Origin: a virus
Direction: 5' to 3' (one strand)
DNA: 64,000 bases
IMG/VR virus record: IMGVR_UViG_3300008114_000040
Span: 1-64,000 of that record
The notes beneath the pieces were generated by a model. It worked only from the letters and a program-made list of their open reading frames with translations, was not told the origin of the DNA and did no database searches. The position numbers and the translations under genes are program-made. Shown here one piece after another: positions 17,450 to 28,025 of this stretch (the first letter of the stretch is position 1; every line of letters begins with the position of its first letter).

Positions 17450-19707
17450 ATGAAATAAGATGGTTGATATTGAAATGATAGTCCAGTTGACCCTGTGTAA
17501 CCATATATTAGTACTTCCGTACCTAAAGTTCCACCAGTAAATTGAACGGCATAAATTTCAAAATCTCTAAAGTCAGATGGGTTGTTTAAATAAACCGTAT
17601 AACGGTATTGATATCTAACATATGCTGAATTATTATTGAATAAGGATTGTACAGAAAATCTTGGGTAACTAAAATCAAAGGTTTGAGCACTCAGCGATGG
17701 TACAATGGTAGGTGTACTACCAGTATAAACGATAGTTTCATTTAGGTATTTAGGGTATCTAACTACACCGTTAAATGTATCCGCACTTGTAGTTGTAACA
17801 CCACTACAAGCTAAACTAACTTGGTAAAAAGGATCACTATATTTACTACCAGTGGTTGTGGTACCTGAAAAATTATTAGTCGTACCAGTAGATCTGTTAT
17901 TTATCAAGTCAACGTAGTCTGACTGTATATTACCCGATAAACTACATAATGGGTCATAGGTCAAGTTATTCACTATGGTTGGCATTGTTAATCTAAAGGT
18001 ATAATTTGGTCCCGTTGTACCAGTTGTGACCACAGTGGATGGGTGTATCATAAAATTTAATTCTGTGGTTCCATCACCACAATTAGTAGACCCAGTGTTT
18101 GAAGGTATTGCTAAATTATAATATCTATAATATCTAATATCTGTTGAATCATAAGGGGTACCACTCCATGGTCCGGCGGACGTAGTGCAGACACCAACTA
18201 ACCCAGGTGAACTACCCGTACTAACATTTAAATATGAATTATAATAAGTGTTAAAATCAACAATATTACTAAATTCCATATCTATAACACCCTGAGTCCC
18301 ACCACTTACATACTTTTGGTATGTTATAGTGTTTGAAGATGGTGTGGAACAAATTCTTAGTACGTTTTTGGGTTGACTACTAATATATGTCGGTGTATTT
18401 ATTCTCAACAACCCGGTAGACCGATTAATTATATACGGTGAATCTTCATAAACAAATAACGTGTCGTAGTTTGTACCTCTTAATAGTAAAGTATTTCTAA
18501 AATCATTAACTATATATTTTGTAAAATCATCAACATTATATGGACAACCACTCAAATTAAATGTTATTTGATTTGTATTACATACCCCAGTAGTAGATGT
18601 GATTGTTGATGCTGAGATTTTATAAGGTATATTGTTAAAAATACAAGAGTCTTGATTAAATGAATTTAAACAAGTAAAATAAAAATCCCAATTTGTTTGT
18701 GTGTTTGCCGAATTTGGTATTACCTCTAATTTTATTGTATCATTAATATTTTGTGTTAAACCAGTAAAACAATTAACTTTTTTGATAAAAATAGTACTAG
18801 AACTTGTTGCGGCACTTTTTGGTGTTTCATTTAAACTAAAGTTGGATGTTGTCAAGTCTGACCCAACAACAATATCTTCAAATATTAAAGGTTCAGAATA
18901 GGCAGAACCATAATATGTCAATCTTAATCTATCAGGTACTGAATAACCCCTAAATTTCCACGCAAAATAATTAGTAGTAGTTGCGGTCAATAAGAAAGTA
19001 CTCTCCAAGGCTTGTGGCACAACCCCCGCCGCAGCACCAGAAAAACTCACCCTATGTTCATAATTAGCATCATCACTTGACCCATCACCATTATCACAAG
19101 TAAACGGGTTAATAGTTACTGTGACCGAGGAAAAACATTCTAACTCTGCCGGTATTGTTCCGGTCCCTCCTGTTTGAGAAAAAGTCAACCCACTCAATTT
19201 AATTTTATCAATTACTGGTACATATGTACCTGCTTGAGCTAAAATGGCGGAACTTCCGGTTAATGGATGAGTAAAGGAATACGGCACATATTCTGACCCA
19301 TAACCTGATATAAATACAGGATTTGTGGTGTCTCCAGTTTCATACCAAAAAATTCTATAATCGGTAATATTTACTTCACAAGAACCTGTCAAATTACCAG
19401 CAACTAACCTACCAATAGTATTTGCACTATATGAATTAAAATCTAAATCACAAGTCGTACATAAATTATTAGATTGTACCGGTATATCACAAGAACAACC
19501 CGTTCCAATATCATAAATTCTAATTTGTGTTGTAAAATCTGGTACATTATCAATATAGTAAGGACATTCGTTTCCTGTTATTGCTGATAAATTTATGTTA
19601 GTTTGGAATGGTGTAGTGTACCCATCTACATTACTATATAAATTTAACACACCACCTAATGGTGTTGTTCCTGTGTATGATAAGCATGTTACGGCGGAAA
19701 ATGACAT
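17446..19707 (-). CDS. Large beta-rich virion adhesin-like protein (753 aa)
   Basis: The protein is rich in Thr, Ser, Asn, Tyr and Cys and has no enzyme motif. Its N-terminus (TCLSYTGTTPLGGVLNLYSN) and segments such as IYDIGTGCSCDIPV and NVDDFTKYIVNDF suggest consecutive beta-sandwich domains. The C-terminus is aromatic (YVRYQYRYTVYLNN; FQYQPSYFI). It lies 7 nt after the SprB-repeat protein and overlaps the small SprB-like gene downstream. I do not recognise a family; a host-contacting or fibre-support role is inferred from the neighbourhood. Confidence 0.55.
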   Translation of the reverse strand: MSFSAVTCLSYTGTTPLGGVLNLYSNVDGYTTPFQTNINLSAITGNECPYYIDNVPDFTTQIRIYDIGTGCSCDIPVQSNNLCTTCDLDFNSYSANTIGRLVAGNLTGSCEVNITDYRIFWYETGDTTNPVFISGYGSEYVPYSFTHPLTGSSAILAQAGTYVPVIDKIKLSGLTFSQTGGTGTIPAELECFSSVTVTINPFTCDNGDGSSDDANYEHRVSFSGAAAGVVPQALESTFLLTATTTNYFAWKFRGYSVPDRLRLTYYGSAYSEPLIFEDIVVGSDLTTSNFSLNETPKSAATSSSTIFIKKVNCFTGLTQNINDTIKLEVIPNSANTQTNWDFYFTCLNSFNQDSCIFNNIPYKISASTITSTTGVCNTNQITFNLSGCPYNVDDFTKYIVNDFRNTLLLRGTNYDTLFVYEDSPYIINRSTGLLRINTPTYISSQPKNVLRICSTPSSNTITYQKYVSGGTQGVIDMEFSNIVDFNTYYNSYLNVSTGSSPGLVGVCTTSAGPWSGTPYDSTDIRYYRYYNLAIPSNTGSTNCGDGTTELNFMIHPSTVVTTGTTGPNYTFRLTMPTIVNNLTYDPLCSLSGNIQSDYVDLINNRSTGTTNNFSGTTTTGSKYSDPFYQVSLACSGVTTTSADTFNGVVRYPKYLNETIVYTGSTPTIVPSLSAQTFDFSYPRFSVQSLFNNNSAYVRYQYRYTVYLNNPSDFRDFEIYAVQFTGGTLGTEVLIYGYTGSTGLSFQYQPSYFI

Positions 19708-19714
19708 AAAATTA

Positions 19715-22219
19715 TTATATTTGGTTTATTTCAAAAGTGTATCCAGACATATTACAATTTATTGGTGTTGGAGGTGGTGTAGGACTAGGTGTTGGTGTTG
19801 GTGTAGGAGTTATCGTTGGTGTTGGTGTAGGTGTTATCGTTGGTGTTGGTGTAGGAGTTGGTGTGGGAGTCGGACTAGGTGTTGGTGTAGGTGTTGGTTC
19901 TGGTAATTCGCAATATACATCATATATTATATCCAAACCTAATGAAAATGAAGCGTCGGCTAATGGGTCGTAATCACCATCACAATTTGATTTTATTTGT
20001 AAAGTATTGTTAATTAAATCAATTTCATAACCACCAACTTCAGGTATTGTTGATAAAATACTTTCTATAGTTGTTTGCCATAAAATATCTTGAGGTACGT
20101 CATTTAATGTTGTTGCAGTATAGAATGTTTGTGTATACGCACTTCCGTTAATTTCTACTGTGGCAACAAATTCACCACTAACAAATGTACAATTAGTATA
20201 TCCCGACGTAATATCAAGATACCCCTCATTTAACATTTCAGAAAATCCTCTTTTTGTTCCTGTTGTTGTTTCAAAAGTATTTTCACATAAGGTAAACAAT
20301 TCATAACTAGTAATTAAAACACCAGTACAATTTATATCAAACCGATGTCTGTTTTGACAACCGTTACTATCAGTCACAAGAACACTATATGTTCCAGCAG
20401 TTAATCCAGTAACTATTGGTCCGGTTTGTATACCAGGTATATTATTAGACCACGAATATGTAAATGTGGGTTCACCATTATAGATTATAACTTCAGCTTC
20501 ACCATTGTTTCCGTTTGTACAATTAGTTGTATTTACTAATGAAAGTAAACCACCGTTTGTTGTTATCGCAAAACTATCAGTTATTGTACAACCATCAGAA
20601 TCAGTTACTGAGTATGTATATGAACCAGGTATTAAATTTGTAAAAGTATAAGAAGATAGTGGAGTATCAATGATAGATTGACCATTACTTAATACGTAAT
20701 CCAAAACACCAGTGTAACCACTACCAACCTCAAGGGTTATTGAACCATTGTTACTATTACAAGTTGAACCACTTGTTGTTGCACTTACTGAGAATTTTTG
20801 TTGTGAATTAACGGTTAATGTGTCTGTAAAAAAACAATTAGTACCTGAACCCGAAATAATTAATAAATACGTGTCATTTGATAAGTTATTAAATGTATAT
20901 GTTTGGTTTAGACTTGTATTTGTATAAACATCACCAGTTGATTGACCTGACAAAGCATAGGTGTAAAAACCACCATTACCGTTTAATTGTACACTTATTT
21001 GTCCATTATTTTGATTACAGTTTGAGTTTATAACGTTTGAACTTACAACATTAAAACCATTAGCCGGAGTAATATATGTGGTTAAATTTAATGGACAAAA
21101 ATTCGCGTCCCTAATATCTACACCATATGTCCCACCATTTAAATTTGAAATTGTAAAGCTATCACCGAAAGTGTATCCTACTTGACCGGTTGATGCGGAA
21201 TAATAAAGTGGTCTAGTACCACCGGTTATATTATAAGTTAAGGATCCGTCCGAAGAAAAACAAGTTGGGTTTACAGTTGTAATCAGTCCAACACCTAATG
21301 GTTGTGCTGCTTCAACAACAATACCTTTTGTTGTTTGACAACCTAAACTATCAGTAACTGTACAGGTATATGTACCTTCAGTAAGTCCCGTGATTAATTG
21401 TGTCGTTTCACCATTACTCCACAAATAAGAGAAAGGACCTGTTCCTGTAGCACCAGTGACAGAAATTTTTCCGGTGTTAATCACACAATTTGATGTATTA
21501 ACCTTCCAGAAACCAAAATCAACCTCAACACTATCGTTTATAACAACATTTTCAGTTGTTGCTGAACTTAGTCCGTAATCGTATACCTCAACATAATAAG
21601 TTCCAGCTGAAAGATTATTGAATATGTAGGGTAAACTATTTGTTGTTTGTGTTTGATTGAATTGACCGTCAGCATACAAAATCAAATTATATGGTGATGA
21701 TAAAGAAGTTGCCGAAACAGTTAATGATCCATTATTTAAACCACAAGTCGTATTGGTTACATCAAAAATATTAGTATAAAAACAATCAGAAATTATTACG
21801 TTTATAAACAGTTCTTGATTTATTGGTGAATCACTGTCATTCAATCTAAAAACATAAGTACCACCCGTAAGTCCACTATATAAAAAAGGACCATTTCCAG
21901 TCTGAGTACTTAACCCACTACCAATAGGTGATACCGGATCAATCGTATAAATAGGAGTACCGGCAAAGGGTGTTATTAAAGTTGAACCAGATGGATTAGA
22001 ACAAACACCAGTTACTTGAAAAGTATATGATAAGGGGCCTTGATTACAGTTTTGTGTACAAGTTGATCCCGTATCAAAAATAACGCCTTGAGTTGTTGCA
22101 GAAAAGTCAGCATCAATACAAACTTCAACTAATCCTGGTGATATACCCTCCTCTTTAACACCACAACAGTTTACTAAATTATAATACCCCCCTATTGTAA
22201 AACCAGTTATACAAGCCAT
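19715..22219 (-). CDS. SprB-repeat virion adhesin with C-terminal (Thr-Pro)n tract (834 aa)
   Basis: At least six SprB-type repeats of roughly 70-90 residues follow an N-terminal region. Each begins with a Cys-Asn-Gly motif ([50 protein letters not shown]) and ends with a '[13 protein letters not shown]'-like strand, e.g. [16 protein letters not shown] and [16 protein letters not shown]. This is the clearest SprB array in the window. A long Thr-Pro tract with Ile and Ser variants lies at about residues 772-820, just before the C-terminus [13 protein letters not shown]. SprB is a mobile surface adhesin in gliding Bacteroidetes. Here no signal or sorting sequence is seen, and the gene is fused by a 1-nt overlap to a baseplate gene. 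Confidence 0.75.
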   Translation of the reverse strand: MACITGFTIGGYYNLVNCCGVKEEGISPGLVEVCIDADFSATTQGVIFDTGSTCTQNCNQGPLSYTFQVTGVCSNPSGSTLITPFAGTPIYTIDPVSPIGSGLSTQTGNGPFLYSGLTGGTYVFRLNDSDSPINQELFINVIISDCFYTNIFDVTNTTCGLNNGSLTVSATSLSSPYNLILYADGQFNQTQTTNSLPYIFNNLSAGTYYVEVYDYGLSSATTENVVINDSVEVDFGFWKVNTSNCVINTGKISVTGATGTGPFSYLWSNGETTQLITGLTEGTYTCTVTDSLGCQTTKGIVVEAAQPLGVGLITTVNPTCFSSDGSLTYNITGGTRPLYYSASTGQVGYTFGDSFTISNLNGGTYGVDIRDANFCPLNLTTYITPANGFNVVSSNVINSNCNQNNGQISVQLNGNGGFYTYALSGQSTGDVYTNTSLNQTYTFNNLSNDTYLLIISGSGTNCFFTDTLTVNSQQKFSVSATTSGSTCNSNNGSITLEVGSGYTGVLDYVLSNGQSIIDTPLSSYTFTNLIPGSYTYSVTDSDGCTITDSFAITTNGGLLSLVNTTNCTNGNNGEAEVIIYNGEPTFTYSWSNNIPGIQTGPIVTGLTAGTYSVLVTDSNGCQNRHRFDINCTGVLITSYELFTLCENTFETTTGTKRGFSEMLNEGYLDITSGYTNCTFVSGEFVATVEINGSAYTQTFYTATTLNDVPQDILWQTTIESILSTIPEVGGYEIDLINNTLQIKSNCDGDYDPLADASFSLGLDIIYDVYCELPEPTPTPTPSPTPTPTPTPTPTITPTPTPTITPTPTPTPSPTPPPTPINCNMSGYTFEINQI
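19761..19905 (-). repeat. (Thr-Pro)n coding tract
   Basis: Hexamer repeats on the plus strand (GGTGTT/GGTGTA with occasional ATC or ACT variants) encode about 24 Pro-Thr pairs with a few Ile and Ser substitutions on the minus strand. It is the longest such tract in the window. Confidence 0.85.
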
Positions 22220-25167
22220 TATCCGCAGTTAATTTGAACGTTTATACCTATATTTAGATATAGAGTTTTATTTGTAAAGTCATCATAACAACTTGAATTA
22301 CTAACTATTAATGTGTTTCCAGAAAAATAGTAGTTTAATCCATAATTATATAACGTTTGTAATTTTTGATCTATAGCTGTCAAAACTTGACTACTGGTTG
22401 GGTACCCGTTAAATCCATATCCTGTATAAAAACTTTCTTGAACTAAAATATCATTATCTAAACGACAATCAATATACCAGGTGGTAACTATACTATTGAA
22501 ATCACAAACTCTAGAGTCATAATTTTGACTTTCTAAAACCCCTTTAATTGTTGCTGATAAAATTCTAGGTATCGTATTTAAATTAAGTTTACATTCCAGT
22601 GTTTGATCAATACAATCATAAGCGAATACTTGTCCGTTATATTCACAAGGAATACAAGCAACCGGAATAAATACACAACCTCGTTGTCGTCTCCAAACGA
22701 ACTTTTGTCTATGGAAAATTGAATTTTCGTATTTTGCACCTGTTAACCAAAGTGTAGTCGCTGGTACTACTTGTTCCAATAATCTTTGCCAATGATCCCC
22801 TAAACCTAACGTATAGTCAATCATTTTTTGATATGTAAACTTATTGGACGGAATCCCAACCGTTTGTTCTGATTGTAAATATTTCCAATATATAGATTGA
22901 AGGGCTGGATAACCTCCCGTTTTTCCGTCTGTTATTGTTTGTCTGTTTCTTACATTTATTAAATTATTATAAAAAGATTGTGCAAATTCAAAAAATGTTT
23001 TTTCTTTTGGTTTTGGATTAACAAATGTCCAATCAATTGCTCCAGGATATGGGTAAGGTGAGGTTAATCCAGAATTTGGAATTGGGTAATTATATTTAAC
23101 TGACATGTCCCATACATCATAAATTAAACCTTGACCTACATTTACATTCAATTCAATGTTTTTTGAGTTGATAACCAACTTATCATTTGAGACGTTATAA
23201 TCAACCCCATTAAAGTTTGCGTTATTTTTTCTATTTCCAGTAGTATCTACGGCCCAAGATTTTTGGTTATCTGAAATTTTTGTTAAAGTATAACCTTGGT
23301 TCATATTTGGAAATTGTCTGTATCTGTCAAGATACTCTTGACCGTATGAATAAGGTTTCAGTTTTGTAACCACTGAAGGGTCATTTTGATTCAATCTTGA
23401 ATTTTCAAAATCAACTTCTTGTGGTGATCTATGTTTTGGTGATTTTTCAAACCATCCGGAACCTTGTTGGAAAAAATAATCCTCAGATGTGGATGGTGAT
23501 TTCGGAAACCCGTCGTCAGATATACCATAATCGGATGTGTTTAATGAAACCGTTTCAATTGTATTATTTGTTGTATAACCAGTGTAAGTCACCCCCAATA
23601 TTGAAAATGTATTTTGAGGATCAAATACCGGTGTTTGAGTCACGACCGTTCCTCCAGATATTTTGGCGTAGGACTCTTTAAAGTCATCAACACTCAATTT
23701 TGTATCTGCTAAGTATATAATTTCATTAAACTCAACCAAAGCGTCTGGAGCACCAATAAAACGCATTATATATTCCAAGGATTGTCTAGTCCCTTTTGTT
23801 TTAAACATATATGCGGCGTTTAATATTACATTTCTATAATATTGGTAATTCAGTTCTTGTGGTGTCATCGTTTCTGTTTGACCAGAATAAATTCGTTGTG
23901 GGGTTGTCTGGAATAATGAATCCAATAAAGTTTCATTGTTGATTGGTGATATATTGGTTTCAATACCCAACGTTTGTGCCAAATTAAATAATAGTTGTGA
24001 TGGTATATCGTTTTTTGGAATGTAGTTTACTGAATTCATAAAAGCTAAAGCGTCAATGAATTTTTTAACATCATCAAAACTTCTACCATATAACTGGAGA
24101 ATTTTCTCCATTTTTTGATCTTGGGTATCAAACTCTTTAAATGCCCCAGTAGTTAAAAATCTTGATATTAAATTTGTTCTAAATTCATCAAGATTTTCCG
24201 ATACTTGGTTTAATTGTTCCAAATAGGTGTCAAAGGATCCGGTTCTAATATCCAGATTCCATAAACCATCAATTAACCAAGTTAACTTTTTTTCTTTTGT
24301 CACATAATCACCATTATCGTTATATTCCGGATATTTAAAAGTGGCAGTATATTTTGGACTTACTTGTGTGTTTAATAAAAATTTCTCAACCTCATCAAAA
24401 GAATTATTAAATATTTCTTTTGTTTTAAGGTTGTTTGGTTTAATAACTAATGTTTTAGTGGTTGAACTGATACCAGAAAAGGGATCACCAATCACTACCA
24501 TATAAATAAACCCTTCACCAACTCTTTCTGTTGGTTCAAAATCAATAAGTGGATATTCTGTATCTAAATTCTCAACATACAATGCGTAATTCTCAAAATT
24601 TGAAGTAAGGTTTCTATATTCTGAAACTTTCATCGGTCTTACTTCAATGTTTCTACTGGCATTTACACTATAATCAATATCAAATGGGTTTCTAGTAAAT
24701 GGTGCATTCACCTCCAGTGTTGTTAAATTTTCAATTGGATCATAAACTATATTTGTAGCCGTTAACCCAGTAGTCAAAGAAAGTGTAGTTTTATTTACCT
24801 CTAATGCCGCTGGAAAATAGTTAATAATTTTGGTAACAGATGCTGAAATTCTTTTTTGTAATGAACCATATACCGTAAAACTTGTAACTTGTGATATATC
24901 AAAATTTGGATATACTTGAAAATTTTGTTGTATTAATCTTTTTGTTTGTTCAATATCAGTAATATCTAAGTTCTCTAAATTATATTTTTTGGAAAATACT
25001 CCTTGGTCAAACTTTCTGTTAACCTTCTCATAAATGGACGGTGTAAATTCAAAATTACCCTGTGTCAAGCCACCACCAGTCGTAAGTTGTAAACCTACAA
25101 CATTATCAAACGGTGTTTCAGATCCTACTGGAGGTGCTGGTGGGTAAAAATATTTTTTCTTAGCCAT
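22219..25167 (-). CDS. Baseplate protein with P2 gpI-like region (982 aa)
   Basis: Residues ~340-480 contain [11 protein letters not shown], then a helical stretch, and [23 protein letters not shown]. The 'tKGTrxSLexilrliGa' phrase is a mark of phage tail protein I (P2 gpI) and related wedge proteins. The N-terminal 300 residues are likely beta-rich. The C-terminus has a Cys-rich stretch ([14 protein letters not shown]). I infer a baseplate wedge or periphery protein linking baseplate to the adhesins encoded next. It overlaps both neighbours by 1 nt (TAATG junctions), which suggests coupled translation. Confidence 0.6.
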   Translation of the reverse strand: MAKKKYFYPPAPPVGSETPFDNVVGLQLTTGGGLTQGNFEFTPSIYEKVNRKFDQGVFSKKYNLENLDITDIEQTKRLIQQNFQVYPNFDISQVTSFTVYGSLQKRISASVTKIINYFPAALEVNKTTLSLTTGLTATNIVYDPIENLTTLEVNAPFTRNPFDIDYSVNASRNIEVRPMKVSEYRNLTSNFENYALYVENLDTEYPLIDFEPTERVGEGFIYMVVIGDPFSGISSTTKTLVIKPNNLKTKEIFNNSFDEVEKFLLNTQVSPKYTATFKYPEYNDNGDYVTKEKKLTWLIDGLWNLDIRTGSFDTYLEQLNQVSENLDEFRTNLISRFLTTGAFKEFDTQDQKMEKILQLYGRSFDDVKKFIDALAFMNSVNYIPKNDIPSQLLFNLAQTLGIETNISPINNETLLDSLFQTTPQRIYSGQTETMTPQELNYQYYRNVILNAAYMFKTKGTRQSLEYIMRFIGAPDALVEFNEIIYLADTKLSVDDFKESYAKISGGTVVTQTPVFDPQNTFSILGVTYTGYTTNNTIETVSLNTSDYGISDDGFPKSPSTSEDYFFQQGSGWFEKSPKHRSPQEVDFENSRLNQNDPSVVTKLKPYSYGQEYLDRYRQFPNMNQGYTLTKISDNQKSWAVDTTGNRKNNANFNGVDYNVSNDKLVINSKNIELNVNVGQGLIYDVWDMSVKYNYPIPNSGLTSPYPYPGAIDWTFVNPKPKEKTFFEFAQSFYNNLINVRNRQTITDGKTGGYPALQSIYWKYLQSEQTVGIPSNKFTYQKMIDYTLGLGDHWQRLLEQVVPATTLWLTGAKYENSIFHRQKFVWRRQRGCVFIPVACIPCEYNGQVFAYDCIDQTLECKLNLNTIPRILSATIKGVLESQNYDSRVCDFNSIVTTWYIDCRLDNDILVQESFYTGYGFNGYPTSSQVLTAIDQKLQTLYNYGLNYYFSGNTLIVSNSSCYDDFTNKTLYLNIGINVQINCG

Positions 25168-26075
25168 TAACTAATAATGTTTGTAAAGTTCTTACTAAAA
25201 TCAATATTATTATTTCTATCTTGTCTAACTTCGTAAAGTAATTCATTGAAGTTATCTCTGATTTCAAATAAGTTGTATTGTTTATAAATGTTTCCGACAG
25301 TATCATAAAGTGTATAGATACCATCTTCCATACTTTTTGTTTGGTTACCATAAAGAGCAATAGCTAAAGTATCAATATCATGTTCAGCCATTTGTATGTC
25401 TATAGTAATTGGGTTAAAAAAAGTATTTGTTATAATGATATTTTGATTTGGTTGACCAATAAACGGAATCGCACTTGCTTTGTTTGTTGGTGATGATGAT
25501 GGTGAAAGGGTTAAAAATAATAAATTTGTTGGGTTGTCAACATACCTATATCTAATCGCTTTTTGTGATGTGTTAACTTGATCACTAATTACTGGTTCAC
25601 AATAAAACGATGATGTTACAATTCTGTAAAAGTTTGTAATTTTTGATCCGTTATCATTTAAATATTCAACTCTAAACCCAACCAAACCTTGGTTAACGAA
25701 TTTGTTTCTATATTGTGATGGAACTTGATTAATATCAATAATAAGTCCTTTTACGTTTGGTAATGCCGACAAAACACCACAATCAAGTATGGTCGTTCTA
25801 ATTTCGGCCGGTCTAATCATTAATGTGTAAATTCCAATTTGGTTAAACTCACTAGCCGGAAGTTTTAGGTTGTAAAGTCCACCTAGGATTTCAATATCCG
25901 GATTTCCACCTGTGTTATTGTTGTGAAAATAAGGCGTGAGAATATTTGTTGCATTTAATTTTTTTAATGTAAAATTATCTGTCACATCCCTAGATTGAGT
26001 GTAGTGTAAAATGATTTCAACATCCTCTGGTGAAACGTCCGCTGGTCTAACAATACCATATGTACCTAATGCCAT
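25167..26075 (-). CDS. Virion structural protein, unknown (302 aa)
   Basis: Unrecognised. It begins MALGTYGIVRPADVSPEDVEIILHY and includes FRVEYLNDNGSKITNFYRIVTSSFYCEP. The sequence is beta-rich, with no membrane or enzyme motif. It sits between a PKD-like protein and the 982-aa baseplate protein, so a baseplate role is inferred. An ACTATTTAT motif lies 10 nt before the ATG, and the start is preceded by an A-run and no Shine-Dalgarno sequence. Confidence 0.55.
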   Translation of the reverse strand: MALGTYGIVRPADVSPEDVEIILHYTQSRDVTDNFTLKKLNATNILTPYFHNNNTGGNPDIEILGGLYNLKLPASEFNQIGIYTLMIRPAEIRTTILDCGVLSALPNVKGLIIDINQVPSQYRNKFVNQGLVGFRVEYLNDNGSKITNFYRIVTSSFYCEPVISDQVNTSQKAIRYRYVDNPTNLLFLTLSPSSSPTNKASAIPFIGQPNQNIIITNTFFNPITIDIQMAEHDIDTLAIALYGNQTKSMEDGIYTLYDTVGNIYKQYNLFEIRDNFNELLYEVRQDRNNNIDFSKNFTNIIS

Positions 26076-26085
26076 TTTTTATTTT

Positions 26086-26094
26086 ATAAATAGT
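26086..26094 (-). promoter_or_regulatory. Candidate ACTATTTAT motif upstream of the 302-aa gene
   Basis: In the 31-nt gap the minus strand reads AACTATTTATAAAAT before an A-run and ATG. It is one of the clearer copies of the recurrent [A/C/T]TATTTAT motif. Its function is not established. Confidence 0.3.
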
Positions 26095-26106
26095 TTATGC
26101 TCCTTT

Positions 26107-27195
26107 TTATGTTTGATTGATTTTGTAATACTTATAACCGTATCTGACAAGATCCCCGATATTATCAATTTCACCTAACCTTTGTAACGGTTCAAAGGCA
26201 CTATATTTACCTCGTTCAATGTAAACGTCACTTTGTACTTCAGGATCAAACACAAAATCAAGTAATCTTTCGTTTTTGGTCAACGCACTTATCACTATAT
26301 TATCTTGAGTAAACCCAGAACTTTCGGCGATATATATTGTTGAATCGTCATTAAAATCAAAATATTTAATACCGTTGATTGTATATTCGGTATATTCCGT
26401 GGTAATATTGTCTACTTGCCCATAAAGTTGGTTGTTTTTGAAAATAGGGTACCCGACCGTATATGGTGTTGGTCCATATCTTTTTAAATTAAACAACTTG
26501 GATGTTGTTACTCCAGTAACTGGGATTGGCAGTGACTCATACGAACTTGATATTTGCGAAAGAATATTTGTTTGTGAATCACCTGTAAAGATAAAGTTAT
26601 ACGTTGTTGGTATACCAGACCAATTTCCAGATTGGGGTGTCAAGGTAACGGTCCCTTGTAAGTTTGAAATAGTGGGTGTCACAAATGGTAAAAATATCTC
26701 TTTTTGAATAACTGTTGTACCCCACGTATTTTGTCCTGAAAGTGATATTGTGTAACTTTCAGGTGAATTAATATAGTTGTGAACTAACGGTTGGTTTGAA
26801 ATTGTTTCGGTTGGTGACCCGTCACCCCAGTCAACAGTAAACGTACTAAACGACAAAAACGAAACGTTAATATCACCAGATGTATTATATAGATAGACAT
26901 CGTATGGGGTTATTGTATTTGCTGAATATAAGAAATTAGTTAATATATCCTTTTGTAAGATATCACCATCAAACTCACTATACACCCCCAAATCATTTAT
27001 TGTTTGAGTAAAAAATATAGGTATGGTTAAACCGGTTAAAATAGATGACCCATTAGTACCTCCACTCAAAATATAGGTCATTCCGGAATATAATCCAAAC
27101 GTATTTAACCCACTATCACCACTATAAGTGATTGTTACCAAATCATTTTTTAATGATTCTGGTGATATTCTCAAACTATATCTTATTTCATCCAT
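26107..27195 (-). CDS. Virion protein with PKD-like domain (362 aa)
   Basis: Residues ~95-175 carry the PKD signature: FTVDWGDGSPTE (WGDGSP at 123-128), then HNY at 139-141 and SYTISLSGQN. PKD beta-sandwiches are common in surface and secreted proteins that contact other proteins or glycans, and also occur in phage virions. The rest is unassigned; the C-terminal region (FDFNDDSTIYIAESSGF, VYIERGKYSAFEPLQRLGE) suggests a further domain. It overlaps the 276-aa gene upstream by 1 nt. I infer a baseplate-proximal structural role. Confidence 0.6.
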   Translation of the reverse strand: MDEIRYSLRISPESLKNDLVTITYSGDSGLNTFGLYSGMTYILSGGTNGSSILTGLTIPIFFTQTINDLGVYSEFDGDILQKDILTNFLYSANTITPYDVYLYNTSGDINVSFLSFSTFTVDWGDGSPTETISNQPLVHNYINSPESYTISLSGQNTWGTTVIQKEIFLPFVTPTISNLQGTVTLTPQSGNWSGIPTTYNFIFTGDSQTNILSQISSSYESLPIPVTGVTTSKLFNLKRYGPTPYTVGYPIFKNNQLYGQVDNITTEYTEYTINGIKYFDFNDDSTIYIAESSGFTQDNIVISALTKNERLLDFVFDPEVQSDVYIERGKYSAFEPLQRLGEIDNIGDLVRYGYKYYKINQT

Positions 27196-28025
27196 TATGG
27201 GTTCACATATTCATACCATTTTATTGGGTCAGTACTATCACCCACTCTTAAATAATTAATAGTACCGTTGTTTTGTGGTTGTTGTTTAAAAATTTCATAT
27301 TCGTAGTTGTTATAATCCAAAACTACTTTATAATAAAAATACAAACTTTTATCAAAATTAAACTTATTTGGGCCACTTAATGTTGATTGTGGTTCATTCA
27401 TAAACCTTATAAATTGTCCGGTTTTGCCATTGAAAAATTTAGCCGAAACATAAAATTCATTTATATTAATATAATCCCTTTCTTTTAACCAATAAATAAA
27501 AAACCCTTCTTTATCGGCACCAACATAATCTAATATAAAATTCGGTTGTTTAACGTCAACAATAGTTGGTCCAATCAGTGCAGGAATACGAGTCCCTTGT
27601 TGTGTTGGGAGTATGACAGTAAAATAGGGTCTTTGTTTTTCACTTTTATTGGAGTCATAAAAGTCTAACTTGAAAAAACTTTTTTTAAAGGAGTTTGCAA
27701 AGTAATATAACTCAGACGACGTAAACCCTTGAAAGCCGTAATTAATTTCCCAATCCGTAATCGTGGCACTATTAATAGTTCCAAAAGTGTTAAAAAAATT
27801 AAATTGATAATTTAGTAATGTTGATGTTTGATTTGTTGGATATGGTGCGTTGGCAAACTTAGTGGTTTCAAAGTCGTCAATACCATTAATAATGTCTGAG
27901 ACTACATCAATTTCAAACTCATTAATTCCTTCCTCTCTACCGACATTGTCAAATTTAATATTAACCGGGATGTTAATATATTTGTCGTTAGCGGACTTCG
28001 CATATCTATAATAATTATTATTCAC
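27195..28025 (-). CDS. Virion structural protein, unknown (276 aa)
   Basis: Unrecognised. It starts MNNNYYRYAKSANDKYINIPV and is rich in Asn, Tyr, Phe and Lys. No motifs of enzymes or membrane segments are visible. The C-terminus ends with RVGDSTDPIKWYEYVNP. It overlaps the upstream gene by 8 nt and the downstream gene by 1 nt, in the middle of a run of baseplate genes, so a structural role is inferred. Confidence 0.5.
   Translation of the reverse strand: MNNNYYRYAKSANDKYINIPVNIKFDNVGREEGINEFEIDVVSDIINGIDDFETTKFANAPYPTNQTSTLLNYQFNFFNTFGTINSATITDWEINYGFQGFTSSELYYFANSFKKSFFKLDFYDSNKSEKQRPYFTVILPTQQGTRIPALIGPTIVDVKQPNFILDYVGADKEGFFIYWLKERDYININEFYVSAKFFNGKTGQFIRFMNEPQSTLSGPNKFNFDKSLYFYYKVVLDYNNYEYEIFKQQPQNNGTINYLRVGDSTDPIKWYEYVNP

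Noticed and set aside
19737-19973. Plus-strand Val-Gly and Cys-Trp-Arg frames
   Set aside because: Antisense of the Thr-Pro tract at the end of the 834-aa gene.
2398-22219. Diversity-generating retroelement acting on fibre genes
   Set aside because: No reverse transcriptase and no adenine-biased template/variable repeat pair was seen in the window.
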